DNA of 64,000 nt. Origin: Marivirga lumbricoides (GTDB lineage Bacteria > Bacteroidota > Bacteroidia > Cytophagales > Cyclobacteriaceae). Positions 1 through 8,562 of this stretch are shown one piece after another (the first letter of the stretch is position 1; the number at the start of each line of letters is the position of its first letter). The notes under the pieces are model-generated. The model was not told the origin of the DNA and did not search any database. It saw only the letters and a list, made by a program, of their open reading frames with translations. The translations under genes and the position numbers were made by a program. The stretch covers positions 310,001-374,000 of the forward strand of contig NZ_BMEC01000005.1 in the NCBI RefSeq assembly GCF_014636295.1, given 5' to 3'.

Positions 1-1
1 T

Positions 2-421
2 GGCTTAAAGTACGAAAAGCTTTCCGGTTTAAATGAGATAAGCTGGGGCACCCGGGAAGGAAGCCCCTTTACACCTGAAGAGGATAAATATTATTATTCT
101 ATTTTAGAACGTTGGCAACAAGGTGAAACTAATTTACCAATAGAAGGCGGAGAAGCCCCTGCTCAAGTGGCAATGCGTCAGATGGAGGCAATGGATCATA
201 TTATGGCGCAAAAGAACGAGCGAAATGTGCTAATTTGCATGCACGGCAGGGCTATGAGAATCCTACTTTGCCAGCTGTTCAATTACCCTCTAAGCAATAT
301 GGATATTTTCGAACACCATAATTTAGGGATTTATCATGTACGGGCAACTGACAATATGTATCAGTTGGTGAAATACAATGATTTAGAACATTTGAAGGAT
401 TTATTAGAAACTAAAAATTGA
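2..421 (+). CDS. Histidine phosphatase family protein, 3' part
   Basis: The frame is open from the left edge of the window, so the N-terminus with the catalytic RHG motif is missing. What remains is the C-terminal part of a phosphoglycerate-mutase-like histidine phosphatase: LNEISWGTREG carries the acidic residue expected after the substrate loop, and LICMHGRAMRILL carries the second catalytic histidine in the usual H-G-x-x-x-R context. Members remove phosphate from small metabolites or act as phosphoglycerate mutases; the substrate cannot be told from this fragment. The start lies outside the window; the first internal ATG at 167 is not the real start, because conserved residues precede it. 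Confidence 0.8.
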   Translation, partial: GLKYEKLSGLNEISWGTREGSPFTPEEDKYYYSILERWQQGETNLPIEGGEAPAQVAMRQMEAMDHIMAQKNERNVLICMHGRAMRILLCQLFNYPLSNMDIFEHHNLGIYHVRATDNMYQLVKYNDLEHLKDLLETKN

Positions 422-438
422 TTTGAAAGATCATCAAT

Positions 439-852
439 TCATTCATTGATTCTACTATATTTCTCAGAACAACCTTCATAGCAACTATAATATATAATTA
501 ATTCTGATTCAAATAAATCAATTCTTAGTTCATTTGAAGGCAGTGAATTGTTACAATCTGCTTTAAATGATAGCTCCGCTGAAGAGAAAGTCCCTTCAGT
601 ACTTCCGGTATCTTCAATTGATAGTCCATTGCACAAGGAAAAATTGGCTGCAAAGGTACTATCCTGATATAATGTAATTCTCTTATTACTTTCTACAGGA
701 GCAAAATCTCCGCTTCCATCCCCGGGGTCAGAATAAATTGCTGTTAATTGGTAGGTGCCTAAAGAAGTTTTACTTACTCCATCATCTTCACTGCAAGCAC
801 ACCATATTGAAAACAATAAAAGAAGGCTGAGAGCCGAAGTTAACTTTTTCAT
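439..852 (-). CDS. Hypothetical lipoprotein
   Basis: A 137-residue protein that starts with two lysines, a hydrophobic stretch and cysteines at the end of the signal (SIWCACSED), which fits export and lipidation. The mature part has several cysteines (CNGLS, DCNNS, SCYEGC) and reads as a small beta-rich domain, with a phrase similar to other Bacteroidota lipoproteins of the type GTYQLTAIYSDPGDGSGDF. No function is recognised. It is convergent with the phosphatase upstream, with only 17 bases between stop codons, and is separated from the fatty-acid transporter gene by a short gap on the same strand. Confidence 0.65.
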   Translation of the reverse strand: MKKLTSALSLLLLFSIWCACSEDDGVSKTSLGTYQLTAIYSDPGDGSGDFAPVESNKRITLYQDSTFAANFSLCNGLSIEDTGSTEGTFSSAELSFKADCNNSLPSNELRIDLFESELIIYYSCYEGCSEKYSRINE

Positions 853-908
853 TCTGCTAATATTTAGTTTAGAGTTTAAACGACTTTGATAGTCAGCTTG
901 TTATATCT

Positions 909-2252
909 TTAGAACAATAAAAGACCCATAATGAAAATAAGTGCTCCTATAAGAAGAATAATTGTGCTGTAAGGCAAGATATCTTTAGCATTTAATCGGG
1001 TAATACCCAAAAGGGGAAGCGCCCAGAAAGGTTGTAACATATTTGTTATTTGATCCCCATACGATAAAGCCATTACAATTTTTGGCAGCGAAATACCTAG
1101 TGCTTGTGCTGCTTCAACTACTATGGGGCCTTGCACTGCCCATTGTCCTCCTCCCGAAGGAACAAAAAAATTAACCAATCCTGCACTGAAAAATGTATAT
1201 ATAGGAAAAGTTACTTCTGTGGAAATGGAAACAAAAAAATCAGAAATAAGCACCACGAGTCCACTGTATTTCATAATTCCCATAATACCTGCGTACAAGG
1301 GAAATTGAATAATTATACCACTTACTCCTTTAATCCCTGAATTTACAGCATTCATAAATTGGGCCAGAGAACCATGAAGTATCAGGCTGGTGCCAAACAA
1401 AAGAAAATTAACATAATTCAGGTCTATAAAAGACTGATCAGACTGCCAGCTTTGAACAGCTTTAACTAAAGCTACTATAAGAATGACCCCTCCTAATAAA
1501 TAGGCAGGCCATCGGCTACTGTCCAAAGCTATTTTGCTAGCAGTGGGTTTTTCCGTGGTTTTTTCTTCCTTATTATAGTATTCTGAATTAGAGCCCTTTT
1601 TAAAAGCCCTGCCCATAATGTAGAAGGCAAGAGGCACCATACAGAGTAAAACCATGAATAGCGATAAATTCATCGTAGAAAAAACTGTTTCTTCAATAGG
1701 AATTATTCCTGTTTTATCGATAAGAAAATGATCAGCTTCAGCTACTTTCAGCGGAGCAGAGCCTGATAGACCTCCGTGCCAGGCCATCATACCTGAATAG
1801 CCTGCAGCTCCCACCAAACCATAATTAAGGATTCTTCCTTGTGAGGCGAATTTATCACCTATTTTTCGTGCGAGAATAGCTCCAAAAATTAAACAAAGAC
1901 CCCAGTTAAAAAAGCTAACAAAAATAGTAGCAAAACTCATCATCGAAGCTGCCTGAGCAGTATTTTTAGGCAGATCTGCAATTTTGCTAATGAGTTTTGA
2001 AAAAAATGGAGTTAAAGCTAAGGTATGGCCCAATAACAAAATGAGCACCATTTGCATCGTAAAAGAAAGTAATTCCCAAAAGCCGGTTTCCCAATAACTC
2101 AATATTTTGAAACTGTGAGATAAACTTCCTTCACCACTTTCTGTAAAGAAAAATGCCAGGAAAAATGTAACAACACTCAACAATATGGCAATCATAAAAG
2201 GAGAGGGAAGAAACCGCTCTACTAATTTAACATATTGCTTAGTGAAGCTCAT
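909..2252 (-). CDS. Short-chain fatty acid transporter, AtoE family
   Basis: A 447-residue inner-membrane protein with about ten to twelve hydrophobic segments. The N-terminus (FTKQYVKLVERFLPSPFMIA), the GHTLALTPF segment and the FFVPSGGGQWAVQGP loop are typical of the AtoE/TIGR00366 short-chain fatty acid transporters, and the length is normal. Known members take up acetoacetate or butyrate. The ATG directly follows the stop codon of the acyl-CoA reductase gene, so the two are co-transcribed. That pairing suggests uptake of short carboxylic acids coupled to reduction or activation of acyl groups, which is inference. Confidence 0.88.
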   Translation of the reverse strand: MSFTKQYVKLVERFLPSPFMIAILLSVVTFFLAFFFTESGEGSLSHSFKILSYWETGFWELLSFTMQMVLILLLGHTLALTPFFSKLISKIADLPKNTAQAASMMSFATIFVSFFNWGLCLIFGAILARKIGDKFASQGRILNYGLVGAAGYSGMMAWHGGLSGSAPLKVAEADHFLIDKTGIIPIEETVFSTMNLSLFMVLLCMVPLAFYIMGRAFKKGSNSEYYNKEEKTTEKPTASKIALDSSRWPAYLLGGVILIVALVKAVQSWQSDQSFIDLNYVNFLLFGTSLILHGSLAQFMNAVNSGIKGVSGIIIQFPLYAGIMGIMKYSGLVVLISDFFVSISTEVTFPIYTFFSAGLVNFFVPSGGGQWAVQGPIVVEAAQALGISLPKIVMALSYGDQITNMLQPFWALPLLGITRLNAKDILPYSTIILLIGALIFIMGLLLF

Positions 2253-3260
2253 TTAAATCTTTTTAGTGAGAAATTCCATGGTGTCAACTCCATCAGCATA
2301 ATTCCATAGCTCAGGCATTTGAGCAGTTCCAGGTGCCAGTTCATTTTCACCTTTACCTACTACGCACTGAATAAGTGATTTATTCTCGTTCATCTTCTGC
2401 TGCAGATCTTCCTCATTTTGATAGAATTCATAATAAATAACAGAGATAGGGGATACCCAATCTTTATCTTCCTTTAACAGGAAAAAGCCTGAATCAAAAT
2501 GTGGTTCGCGATTTACCAGGTAAATTGACTTGTTGTAGTCGTAATTGTTGACCCACTTATGATGATCAGCAAGCGTATTGAATGATTGCAGGCTGTTAAT
2601 AAAAAATTGAAAATCATAACCAGCGGGAACGAACAGCTTACTCACATTTCTGCAACCTAAGCCGTAATATTGAAACATATCCCTCCCTAAAGCCTCAACC
2701 TCTTCCACACTTTCTTTTCCGGACAGTATGGCTGCTGAAGTACGGTTTTTTCGGATAATATGGGGATACTTTGCAAAATACTGATCAAAGTACCTCGCTG
2801 AGTTATTACTACCTGTTGCAATAACAGCATCAAAGTTTCGAATCGGGTCTTTAGTGAGTACTATGCGTTCCTCAAAACGGGGCTCAATAGAAATCAATAA
2901 CTCGCTTACTTTCTTAAGTAAGAAAGGGTCTTGTGAGCTTAATTTTGCCAATACTTTATGTCCCGCCATTAAAACGGTCAAAAAATCGTGAAACCCTACC
3001 AAAGGGATATTTCCTGCCATTATTATAGCAACTGTCTTACCAGTGGATGAGTCTAATGAATAGGGTGCTATCCATTTGCGGAGCTTTTCTTCTTCCAGCA
3101 TACCTCCAATAGCTTTTACCGCATGACTTACATTCTCGCGAGTAAACCAGTTATTAAAACCTGTTGCTCTAAAATACCACTCGTCCAGTTCAATTTCTGA
3201 TAAATTTCTTAATTTATTTCCAAGTTTAATAAAGGCCGCTAATCGCTCTTCAATAGTCAT
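2253..3260 (-). CDS. Acyl-CoA reductase, LuxC-like
   Basis: A 335-residue soluble protein of the LuxC/acyl-CoA reductase family, which reduces acyl-CoA or acyl-thioester to aldehyde with NAD(P)H. The segment QYYGLGCRNVSKLFVP carries the expected catalytic cysteine, and VIATGSNNSARYFDQYF and IIRKNRTSAAILSG match the conserved nucleotide-binding region. It is shorter than bioluminescence LuxC (about 480 residues) but close to the usual Bacteroidota size. It is the first gene of a two-gene operon with the AtoE-type transporter and is divergent from a ferredoxin gene. No luxD or luxE neighbours are present, so a role in light production is not suggested. Confidence 0.85.
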   Translation of the reverse strand: MTIEERLAAFIKLGNKLRNLSEIELDEWYFRATGFNNWFTRENVSHAVKAIGGMLEEEKLRKWIAPYSLDSSTGKTVAIIMAGNIPLVGFHDFLTVLMAGHKVLAKLSSQDPFLLKKVSELLISIEPRFEERIVLTKDPIRNFDAVIATGSNNSARYFDQYFAKYPHIIRKNRTSAAILSGKESVEEVEALGRDMFQYYGLGCRNVSKLFVPAGYDFQFFINSLQSFNTLADHHKWVNNYDYNKSIYLVNREPHFDSGFFLLKEDKDWVSPISVIYYEFYQNEEDLQQKMNENKSLIQCVVGKGENELAPGTAQMPELWNYADGVDTMEFLTKKI

Positions 3261-3436
3261 TTAAATGTGCTTGTTTGATTTGTTGCTGTATGGAAATGTA
3301 AAAATAGTATAAAGACGGGTAACCACCTAAATAGAATCTCTTTTGATTTACCTGATGCCTATGCTGTATCACTGTAAAAGAAAATAGTTGGAATAAATAT
3401 AAATAAGAATATTCTTCGATGATTGACTTAATTTGT

Positions 3437-3468
3437 TTTGCTACACAAACTTATTGTGTCTAACTTTG
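3437..3468 (+). promoter_or_regulatory. Candidate promoter of the ferredoxin gene
   Basis: A TTTG box at 3437-3440 and TAACTTTG at 3461-3468 lie 20 bases apart, which matches the known Bacteroidota -33 TTTG / -7 TAnnTTTG arrangement. Transcription would start about 40 bases before the ferredoxin ATG. This is the best-formed promoter of this type that I found in the window. Confidence 0.6.
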
Positions 3469-3516
3469 TTGTTATAACAACTTGTTTTGAGTTTTAAAAG
3501 ATAAATTCTTTCGGTT

Positions 3517-3867
3517 ATGGCAATAATGATAACAGATGAATGTATAAATTGTGGTGCATGTGAGCCTGAATGCCCTAACACCGCTATTTATGAAGGTGGT
3601 GTTGAATGGAACTGGGCGGGTGGTACCTCTCTTACTGATGAGGTTAAACTTCCTGATGGTTCTGTTGTAGATGCCAATGAAATGCAGGATCCTATTTCAG
3701 ATGAATTTTACTATATTGTGTCAGGCAAATGTACAGAATGTACAGGTTTCCATGAAGAGCCTCAATGTGCAGCTGTTTGCCCTGTAGATTGTTGTGTGGA
3801 TGATCCTGATGAGAGAGAAAGTGAAGAAGAATTGATGGGTAAAAAGGAATGGATGCACCAGGAATAA
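3517..3867 (+). CDS. 2[4Fe-4S] ferredoxin, Allochromatium type
   Basis: A 116-residue soluble electron carrier with two iron-sulfur cluster motifs. The first is [12 protein letters not shown] (C-x2-C-x2-C-x3-C). The second is [18 protein letters not shown], with the eight-residue insertion between the second and third cysteines that marks the Allochromatium-type bacterial ferredoxins. A long acidic loop separates the motifs and the C-terminus is charged. It is transcribed divergently from the acyl-CoA reductase gene; a shared role in low-potential redox chemistry is possible but not shown. The ATG is 49 bases after the proposed -7 box. Confidence 0.92.
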   Translation: MAIMITDECINCGACEPECPNTAIYEGGVEWNWAGGTSLTDEVKLPDGSVVDANEMQDPISDEFYYIVSGKCTECTGFHEEPQCAAVCPVDCCVDDPDERESEEELMGKKEWMHQE

Positions 3868-3894
3868 ATGATTAATTAAGTATAATCTTAATAT

Positions 3895-3929
3895 AGAGGC
3901 TGTCTTAAAAGGGTGGCCTCTTCTTTTTT
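3895..3929 (+). terminator. Probable terminator after the ferredoxin gene
   Basis: AGAGGC at 3895-3900 pairs with GCCTCT at 3916-3921 and is followed by a T-rich run (TTCTTTTTT). The stem is only six pairs and the loop is long, so confidence is moderate. Confidence 0.45.
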
Positions 3930-4120
3930 GTCCAAATAGCTTCGTCCGGCTGGGGCTGGTACCTTAGATACACTAAGGTCAAATTCTGTGACCTCATATA
4001 CAAGCAAGATAAGAGCGAGATATGTTTCTTGTCTCAAGAAACTTGGAAGAGATGAAATTTGTGAGGCTCACAACCTCGTAGAGGTGATATTATGGTAATA
4101 ATGAATTTACCCTATTTTAA

Positions 4121-4197
4121 AGTCCTGTAAGGACGACATTTTATACCCTCTGTATTCATTAAGCAAGGTTCTTATAAAATGTCACCCCTCCGGGATT
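4121..4197. repeat. Imperfect inverted repeat, likely dispersed intergenic element
   Basis: In the 408-base non-coding gap after the ferredoxin gene, the arm at 4121-4145 and the arm at 4173-4197 are reverse complements at 19 of 25 positions, with an uninterrupted match of 11 (TATAAAATGTC). The surrounding text (CCTCGTAGAGGTGATATTATGG at about 4074-4095 and CCCTACAGGAGTAG at about 4233) looks like further degraded pieces of the same family. Such REP/MITE-like elements are common in Bacteroidota intergenic DNA. No gene is visible in this gap. Confidence 0.5.
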
Positions 4198-4275
4198 TTA
4201 ATCTCATCATCTTGATTGCTACCGTAGTTTAGGCCCTACAGGAGTAGTCATAAATATCTGCTTTATTATTTAATT

Positions 4276-5385
4276 CTATTTTTTCAGTAAGAAATAGAGA
4301 ACAACACCTATTGCTATAGCTCCTAACACAGCGAAAACAATCTTGGCAACGCTCCAGGGTCTTTCACCTTGTACTTCACCGGTACGTGCATTTATCATAA
4401 ACTGGTAAAGCTTGCCTTTAAAATTGTAGGCACTTATGTAGGCGGGAAGCAAAATATGTTTAAAAGTGATATTGGAGTAGTTTGTATTTCTACTTAAAAT
4501 TCTCTGTTCATCCCCTCCTATATCCTCGCGAATTAGAAGTGTAATCCCTGAATGCATTATTTGCTGTGCATTGCTGAAACCATTCTTTAAGTTGATTTGA
4601 TATTTTTCGGTTATAAAACCACTGAGAAATTTTGAATCAAAAGGGGTAAGGTTTTCCAAATCCCATGGTTGTAAAGCATTTACTTTTTCCTTAGAAAGAG
4701 ATTCAGAAGCTGGTACCAATACGTCATCAAAAAAGTGATTAACCTGGCCTGAAACAGATGACCAGCGAGTTTTTCTCACCTGCCGTGTTCTTGTTACTGA
4801 TTTACCATTTTCTGTTGTAGTATAAGTTTCCGTTACATAATAATAAGTACCTCTTTGACCTACATAAGGAGTAACAGTATCCGAATCATAGGTCCAGAAG
4901 GGTAGATATATACCTTTAAAATGATCAAAGGATAGAGTAGCTTTCTTTAATGCATTAGGAGCAAACCATAATTTGTTGATCCATTTTTTGAAAGATTGAA
5001 TGGCCTCCTCTTTATTGATTTTAAAGGGTAACAAGCTTTTAGGCTGTAAAATGCTTTCTTCCTTTGCGTTTTGAACAATAAGAGGAGTGTCACAATAGGG
5101 ACATGCAGAAGACGTGATATGAGGTTCTAATGATGATTCAGCAGCACAAACTGTACATTTTACAATTTTAAGCGTATGATGATCTTCAGTATCTTCTCCC
5201 TTTTGAAAAAAAGCTTCAAAATCCAGTTCTTCAATAATAGCTTCTGACTCTGGAATAGCATTCTTAGCTCCACAGTATTCGCAGATTAATTCTGTGGTCC
5301 CTGGTTTATATTTTAAATCTGCTCCGCAATCGATACATCCAAACGTTTCAGAAAGACTTACAGATTGTAATGTTTCATTGTCCAT
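4276..5385 (-). CDS. Zinc-ribbon membrane-anchored protein
   Basis: A 369-residue protein with two N-terminal zinc ribbons: C-x2-C pairs at CIDCG/CEYCG (about residues 17-40) and CTVCA/CPYCD (about 76-98). A middle domain of about 200 residues has no recognised fold, and a single C-terminal membrane helix ends in LLKK (about 347-369). The architecture resembles zinc-ribbon proteins that annotation often mislabels as helicase-like. It follows the SPFH-GYF gene with one base between stop and start, so the two are an operon and probably act together at the membrane. The biochemical role is unknown. Confidence 0.6.
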   Translation of the reverse strand: MDNETLQSVSLSETFGCIDCGADLKYKPGTTELICEYCGAKNAIPESEAIIEELDFEAFFQKGEDTEDHHTLKIVKCTVCAAESSLEPHITSSACPYCDTPLIVQNAKEESILQPKSLLPFKINKEEAIQSFKKWINKLWFAPNALKKATLSFDHFKGIYLPFWTYDSDTVTPYVGQRGTYYYVTETYTTTENGKSVTRTRQVRKTRWSSVSGQVNHFFDDVLVPASESLSKEKVNALQPWDLENLTPFDSKFLSGFITEKYQINLKNGFSNAQQIMHSGITLLIREDIGGDEQRILSRNTNYSNITFKHILLPAYISAYNFKGKLYQFMINARTGEVQGERPWSVAKIVFAVLGAIAIGVVLYFLLKK

Positions 5386-5386
5386 T

Positions 5387-6478
5387 TTATTGCGGTGGAA
5401 GTGGTGGTGGAACAGAACCGAAAAGAGTAGAGAATTCAGGCACCTGGCTCGCAGCAGTCCAGTTACTCATGCCTTGTTTCCATACCAAAGAGTCTCTGTT
5501 TATTTGTTGCTGATTAATCATTTGCTGTAAGGTAGCCATATCAAATGGACCTGCTTGCTGTCCATTTAACACCACATGAAATGTCGACTGAGCAGGTATT
5601 GGTGGTGGTGCTCCTGCAGCTTGCTGCTGATTGTAAGATTGCCCCATTTGGTTAGCCATTGCAAAACCCATTCCCATGCCCATACCGGCACCAGCTGTTC
5701 CACTTTCATTCTCAGCAGCTTTCTCCATGGCTTTGGCTGCTTTAATTTTTGCAAATTTATCCAGATCAATAGAATTCAATCTGCTGAGCTCGAAGATTTC
5801 TGTTTTAATTTCTTCAGGCATTGAAATATTCTCGATCAGGAAATTGGTAAGGTCTAATCCATATACCTTAAAGTCTTCCTGCATGATGCCTTTCACAAGT
5901 GTGGAAATCTCGTTGGTGTTGGCAGCATATTTTTCTACGGGTAAGTCTGCTTCACCAATAGCATCAGTGAAACGGGCTACTACCATGCTTCTCAATTGAT
6001 TGCCTATTTCATCCGTAGTAAAATGGCCGTCAGTTCCCACCACCTCTCTAATGAATAGTCCAGGGTCATTTACTTTAATTACATAAGTTCCAAAAGCCCT
6101 GATTTCCAACATTCCAAATCTGCTATCTGATAACGTAATTGGATTTTTTGTACCCCATTTTTGATCTGTAAAGTTTCTCGTGCTAACGAAATATACTTCT
6201 GCCTTAAAAGGACTGTCAAAACCGTACTTCCAACCCTTTAATGTAGAGAGAACAGGCAAATTGGCTGTGGTTAAAGTATACATACCAGGCATGAAGATGT
6301 CTGCAATTTTGCCTTCATTGATAAAAACTGCGGCTTGCCCTTCCCTTACTGTAAGTTTAGCGCCATTTTTAATTTCATTGTCATGCCTTTCAAATCGGTA
6401 TACAAGTGTATTGTTAGAAGAGTCTGTCCATTCAATTATATCAATGAATTCACCTCTTAAACTGCTGAAAAGTCCCAT
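5387..6478 (-). CDS. SPFH domain protein with C-terminal GYF_2 domain
   Basis: A 363-residue protein. Residues 1 to about 240 match the SPFH/virion-core-like group (YdjI relatives): GLFSSLRGEFIDIIEW at the start, then IEWTDSSNNTLVYRFER and a long SPFH body. A low-complexity Gly/Met/Gln linker follows. The last 60 residues (FHVVLNGQQAGPFDM ... WKQGMSNWTAASQV) form a GYF_2 domain, a peptide- or lipid-associated module often found on such scaffolds. It has no transmembrane segment. It is co-transcribed with the zinc-ribbon protein, and related pairs are known near stress genes in other bacteria. The molecular role is inferred as membrane scaffold. Confidence 0.8.
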   Translation of the reverse strand: MGLFSSLRGEFIDIIEWTDSSNNTLVYRFERHDNEIKNGAKLTVREGQAAVFINEGKIADIFMPGMYTLTTANLPVLSTLKGWKYGFDSPFKAEVYFVSTRNFTDQKWGTKNPITLSDSRFGMLEIRAFGTYVIKVNDPGLFIREVVGTDGHFTTDEIGNQLRSMVVARFTDAIGEADLPVEKYAANTNEISTLVKGIMQEDFKVYGLDLTNFLIENISMPEEIKTEIFELSRLNSIDLDKFAKIKAAKAMEKAAENESGTAGAGMGMGMGFAMANQMGQSYNQQQAAGAPPPIPAQSTFHVVLNGQQAGPFDMATLQQMINQQQINRDSLVWKQGMSNWTAASQVPEFSTLFGSVPPPLPPQ

Positions 6479-6533
6479 ATATAGCTTTTGAATTTGAATT
6501 TAGGTCTTAAAAGAAGTTAAATTTTTGATAAAA

Positions 6534-6541
6534 CAAAAATA
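6534..6541 (-). promoter_or_regulatory. Candidate -7 box for the SPFH/zinc-ribbon operon
   Basis: Read on the minus strand the site is TATTTTTG, which fits TAnnTTTG, and it lies about 55 bases before the SPFH start codon. No good TTTG box is seen at the expected distance upstream, so this is only a partial match in very AT-rich sequence. Confidence 0.3.
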
Positions 6542-6700
6542 TTTAATATAATAAATTTATTATTTTTTTGGACAGTATTGAGTGAGAGAGAAGTTTGATT
6601 ATATAAAGTATTTGATTACTAAATAGATATAAATTCAATTAAATCGTTAACCCTGTCTTTCTAATGTGCGTAAACAATAGCATAGCAAAACTAGAACAAT

Positions 6701-6907
6701 ATGAAACTTACCGAGAAATTAAAGCATGAATTTGAAGATAAAGTAAATGGACTAGGCGACTTAATTAATAAAAGAGGATTAGGTTCCGGCTATGTTACTA
6801 AAGCTAAAAAGGCACAAAGAAATGCCAATATTGCCCTTTTGGCTATTGGAGCATTGGCAGTTGTTGGAATTGTAACATGGATATCAAAAAATAATCATGA
6901 TGAATAG
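6701..6907 (+). CDS. Small single-pass membrane protein
   Basis: A 68-residue protein with a charged N-terminal half (KLTEKLKHEFEDKVNGLGDLINKR) and one hydrophobic helix at about residues 44-60 (IALLAIGALAVVGIVTWI) followed by a short charged tail. No family is recognised. It stands alone between two terminator-like regions and is convergent with lspA. Its codon use and defined terminator support a real gene. Confidence 0.6.
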   Translation: MKLTEKLKHEFEDKVNGLGDLINKRGLGSGYVTKAKKAQRNANIALLAIGALAVVGIVTWISKNNHDE

Positions 6908-6920
6908 ACAAATGAATGGA

Positions 6921-6959
6921 TTAAAATAGTGCCTACGAAATACTTAGGCACTATTTTAA
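6921..6959. terminator. Bidirectional terminator between small membrane protein and lspA
   Basis: A perfect 15-base inverted repeat (6921-6935 and 6945-6959) with a 9-base loop. The stem core is AGTGCCTA/TAGGCACT, and the A/T-rich outer ends give a T-run on both strands. It sits exactly between the two convergent stop codons. Confidence 0.75.
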
Positions 6960-6983
6960 TTATTCTAAATGACTAATCAGGTA

Positions 6984-7490
6984 TTATTTATTTTCAACTT
7001 TTGGCTTTGGTTTTGCAAATGATTGAAGCAACACCAAAACAGCCCCTGTAGTAATTGAAAGATCAGCTACATTAAATATCCCAGTTTGTGCAAAGCCGAA
7101 ATCAATGTGCATAAAATCAGTTACTGACCCATAAACTATTCTGTCATAAATATTTCCCAGTCCTCCTCCAATCATCATGGTAAAGCCAATTAAAGTTAAT
7201 CCAGGCAATTCCTTTTTAGTAATTAAAAAATAAATACCATAGCACATTACTACAATAGGTAGTATAATTAGCACAATAATTCGTATATATTCAGGCATTG
7301 AATCGCCCATTCCCAGGAAGGCCCCTGAGTTTTCTACTTTTGTGATAGTAAAATAGCCACCTAAATAAGAAAATTGCTCATGTAACTCTATGTAGTTTCT
7401 AATGATTATTTTGCTTACCTGATCGGCAATTACAGAAATAGCTAAAATAGCCATTACTAAGATTAATCTCTTTTTTCTATTAAAACTCAT
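6984..7490 (-). CDS. lspA: Lipoprotein signal peptidase (signal peptidase II)
   Basis: A 168-residue inner-membrane aspartic protease with four hydrophobic segments. It removes the signal peptide of prolipoproteins after lipid attachment. Family signatures are present: ENSGAFLGMG around residue 53, and GNIYDRI and VTDFMH, which supply the catalytic pair Asp116 and Asp125. Length is normal. It appears monocistronic. Its product would process the many lipobox proteins encoded in this window. Confidence 0.95.
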   Translation of the reverse strand: MSFNRKKRLILVMAILAISVIADQVSKIIIRNYIELHEQFSYLGGYFTITKVENSGAFLGMGDSMPEYIRIIVLIILPIVVMCYGIYFLITKKELPGLTLIGFTMMIGGGLGNIYDRIVYGSVTDFMHIDFGFAQTGIFNVADLSITTGAVLVLLQSFAKPKPKVENK

Positions 7491-7644
7491 TGGATTGCTT
7501 CCTCCTTGTATAGATATAAATTTCAGGCGGCTAAAAAAGCGAATATTTGTGTGAAATAAAAGGAGAAATTCAATCTGTTATAAGCTATGTTTGTTCTTAG
7601 TGATTAAAAACGGTTTACAGGAGGTTTATTCTGTAAATAAATAA

Positions 7645-8463
7645 TTAGTTATCCGGAGCCCCTTCATTGAGCCAACAGGTAATTTTATCAATTTCTTCCT
7701 GACTTAAATCTGGACGACCAGCAGGTGGCATGGATCTATTGCTTGTTCTGTTCTGAATAAATGCAGCTTCTGCTATAATGTTTTCTTTAGTACTTAAATT
7801 GGGTGATTGACTTCCGTTATGACATCCTGAAACAGCACAATTAGCTATAATGATAGGTTGTATATCTGCATTTAAGCTAATGCCGGAACTAATTGTAATA
7901 CCTCTAATGCTGGTTTCGCATCCGTTGGCATCCTTTGCAAAAATATTATACACTCCATTGGGAAGGTTTTTAAATGATGAGTCTGGCTGAAATAGTTCAT
8001 TGTTTATCTTGTATTCAACTGGTGGAATACCGTTTTGCTGATTTACTATAATGCTGCCTTCTGTTTCTCCGCATTCTGAATCAGATTTTTGAACTATGGA
8101 AAGCTGAAGGCCTCCTTCATTTTCTATAAGTACTTCAAGTGGTTCACTTTGACATTGCGTTTGAATGCTTTTTGCTATCACCGAATAGTTACCTGCAGAC
8201 AAGTTCGAAAAATTGGCATTTGTGCTAAAAACATCTCCATTAATGCTATATTCCCATCCTTCTTCCAACCCAGTAGCAACAACAGTGAAGCTACCATTTT
8301 CCAAACCACATTCAGTATTTACTACATCTAATACACTTAAAATGATTGAATTTTGAGAACAGTCTACAGAGGTTTCCAGGCTTTCATATTCGCAAGAAAG
8401 AATACTAAAACTTACTAGAAGTAGGAAAAAGTAATTCTGTGCCTGTTTTGTGTGCATTTCCAT
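7645..8463 (-). CDS. Lipoprotein with SprB-like repeats and cytochrome c-type domain
   Basis: A 272-residue protein with a lipoprotein signal (FSILSCEYE). Two repeats of about 75 residues follow, each with the pattern CG-x-E-x-G-S and a YSINGDVF or YKINNELF core ending in GNYSVIAK or GVYNIFAKD; this matches SprB-type repeats of Bacteroidota surface adhesins. The C-terminal 70 residues carry CAVSGCH (Cys209, Cys214, His215), a C-x4-CH haem attachment variant, and a later MPPAG, a likely distal methionine. So it looks like a small surface-anchored cytochrome or a haem-associated adhesin. An alternative start is the second methionine (residue 3). Confidence 0.7.
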   Translation of the reverse strand: MEMHTKQAQNYFFLLLVSFSILSCEYESLETSVDCSQNSIILSVLDVVNTECGLENGSFTVVATGLEEGWEYSINGDVFSTNANFSNLSAGNYSVIAKSIQTQCQSEPLEVLIENEGGLQLSIVQKSDSECGETEGSIIVNQQNGIPPVEYKINNELFQPDSSFKNLPNGVYNIFAKDANGCETSIRGITISSGISLNADIQPIIIANCAVSGCHNGSQSPNLSTKENIIAEAAFIQNRTSNRSMPPAGRPDLSQEEIDKITCWLNEGAPDN

Positions 8464-8562
8464 AGTTTATGATATAATAGTAAAAGGGCTTGCGCTTTAA
8501 TTTTACAATATACTAAGAAATGCATGAAAAGGATTAGTTAAAATATTATACCCGGCAGAAAA

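Noticed and set aside
2253-3260. Part of a bioluminescence operon
   Set aside because: LuxC-like family members are common without light production, and no luxA, luxB, luxD or luxE gene is present.
5294-6491. Several plus-strand frames opposite the zinc-ribbon and SPFH genes
   Set aside because: Antisense shadows; the minus-strand genes carry the recognisable domains.
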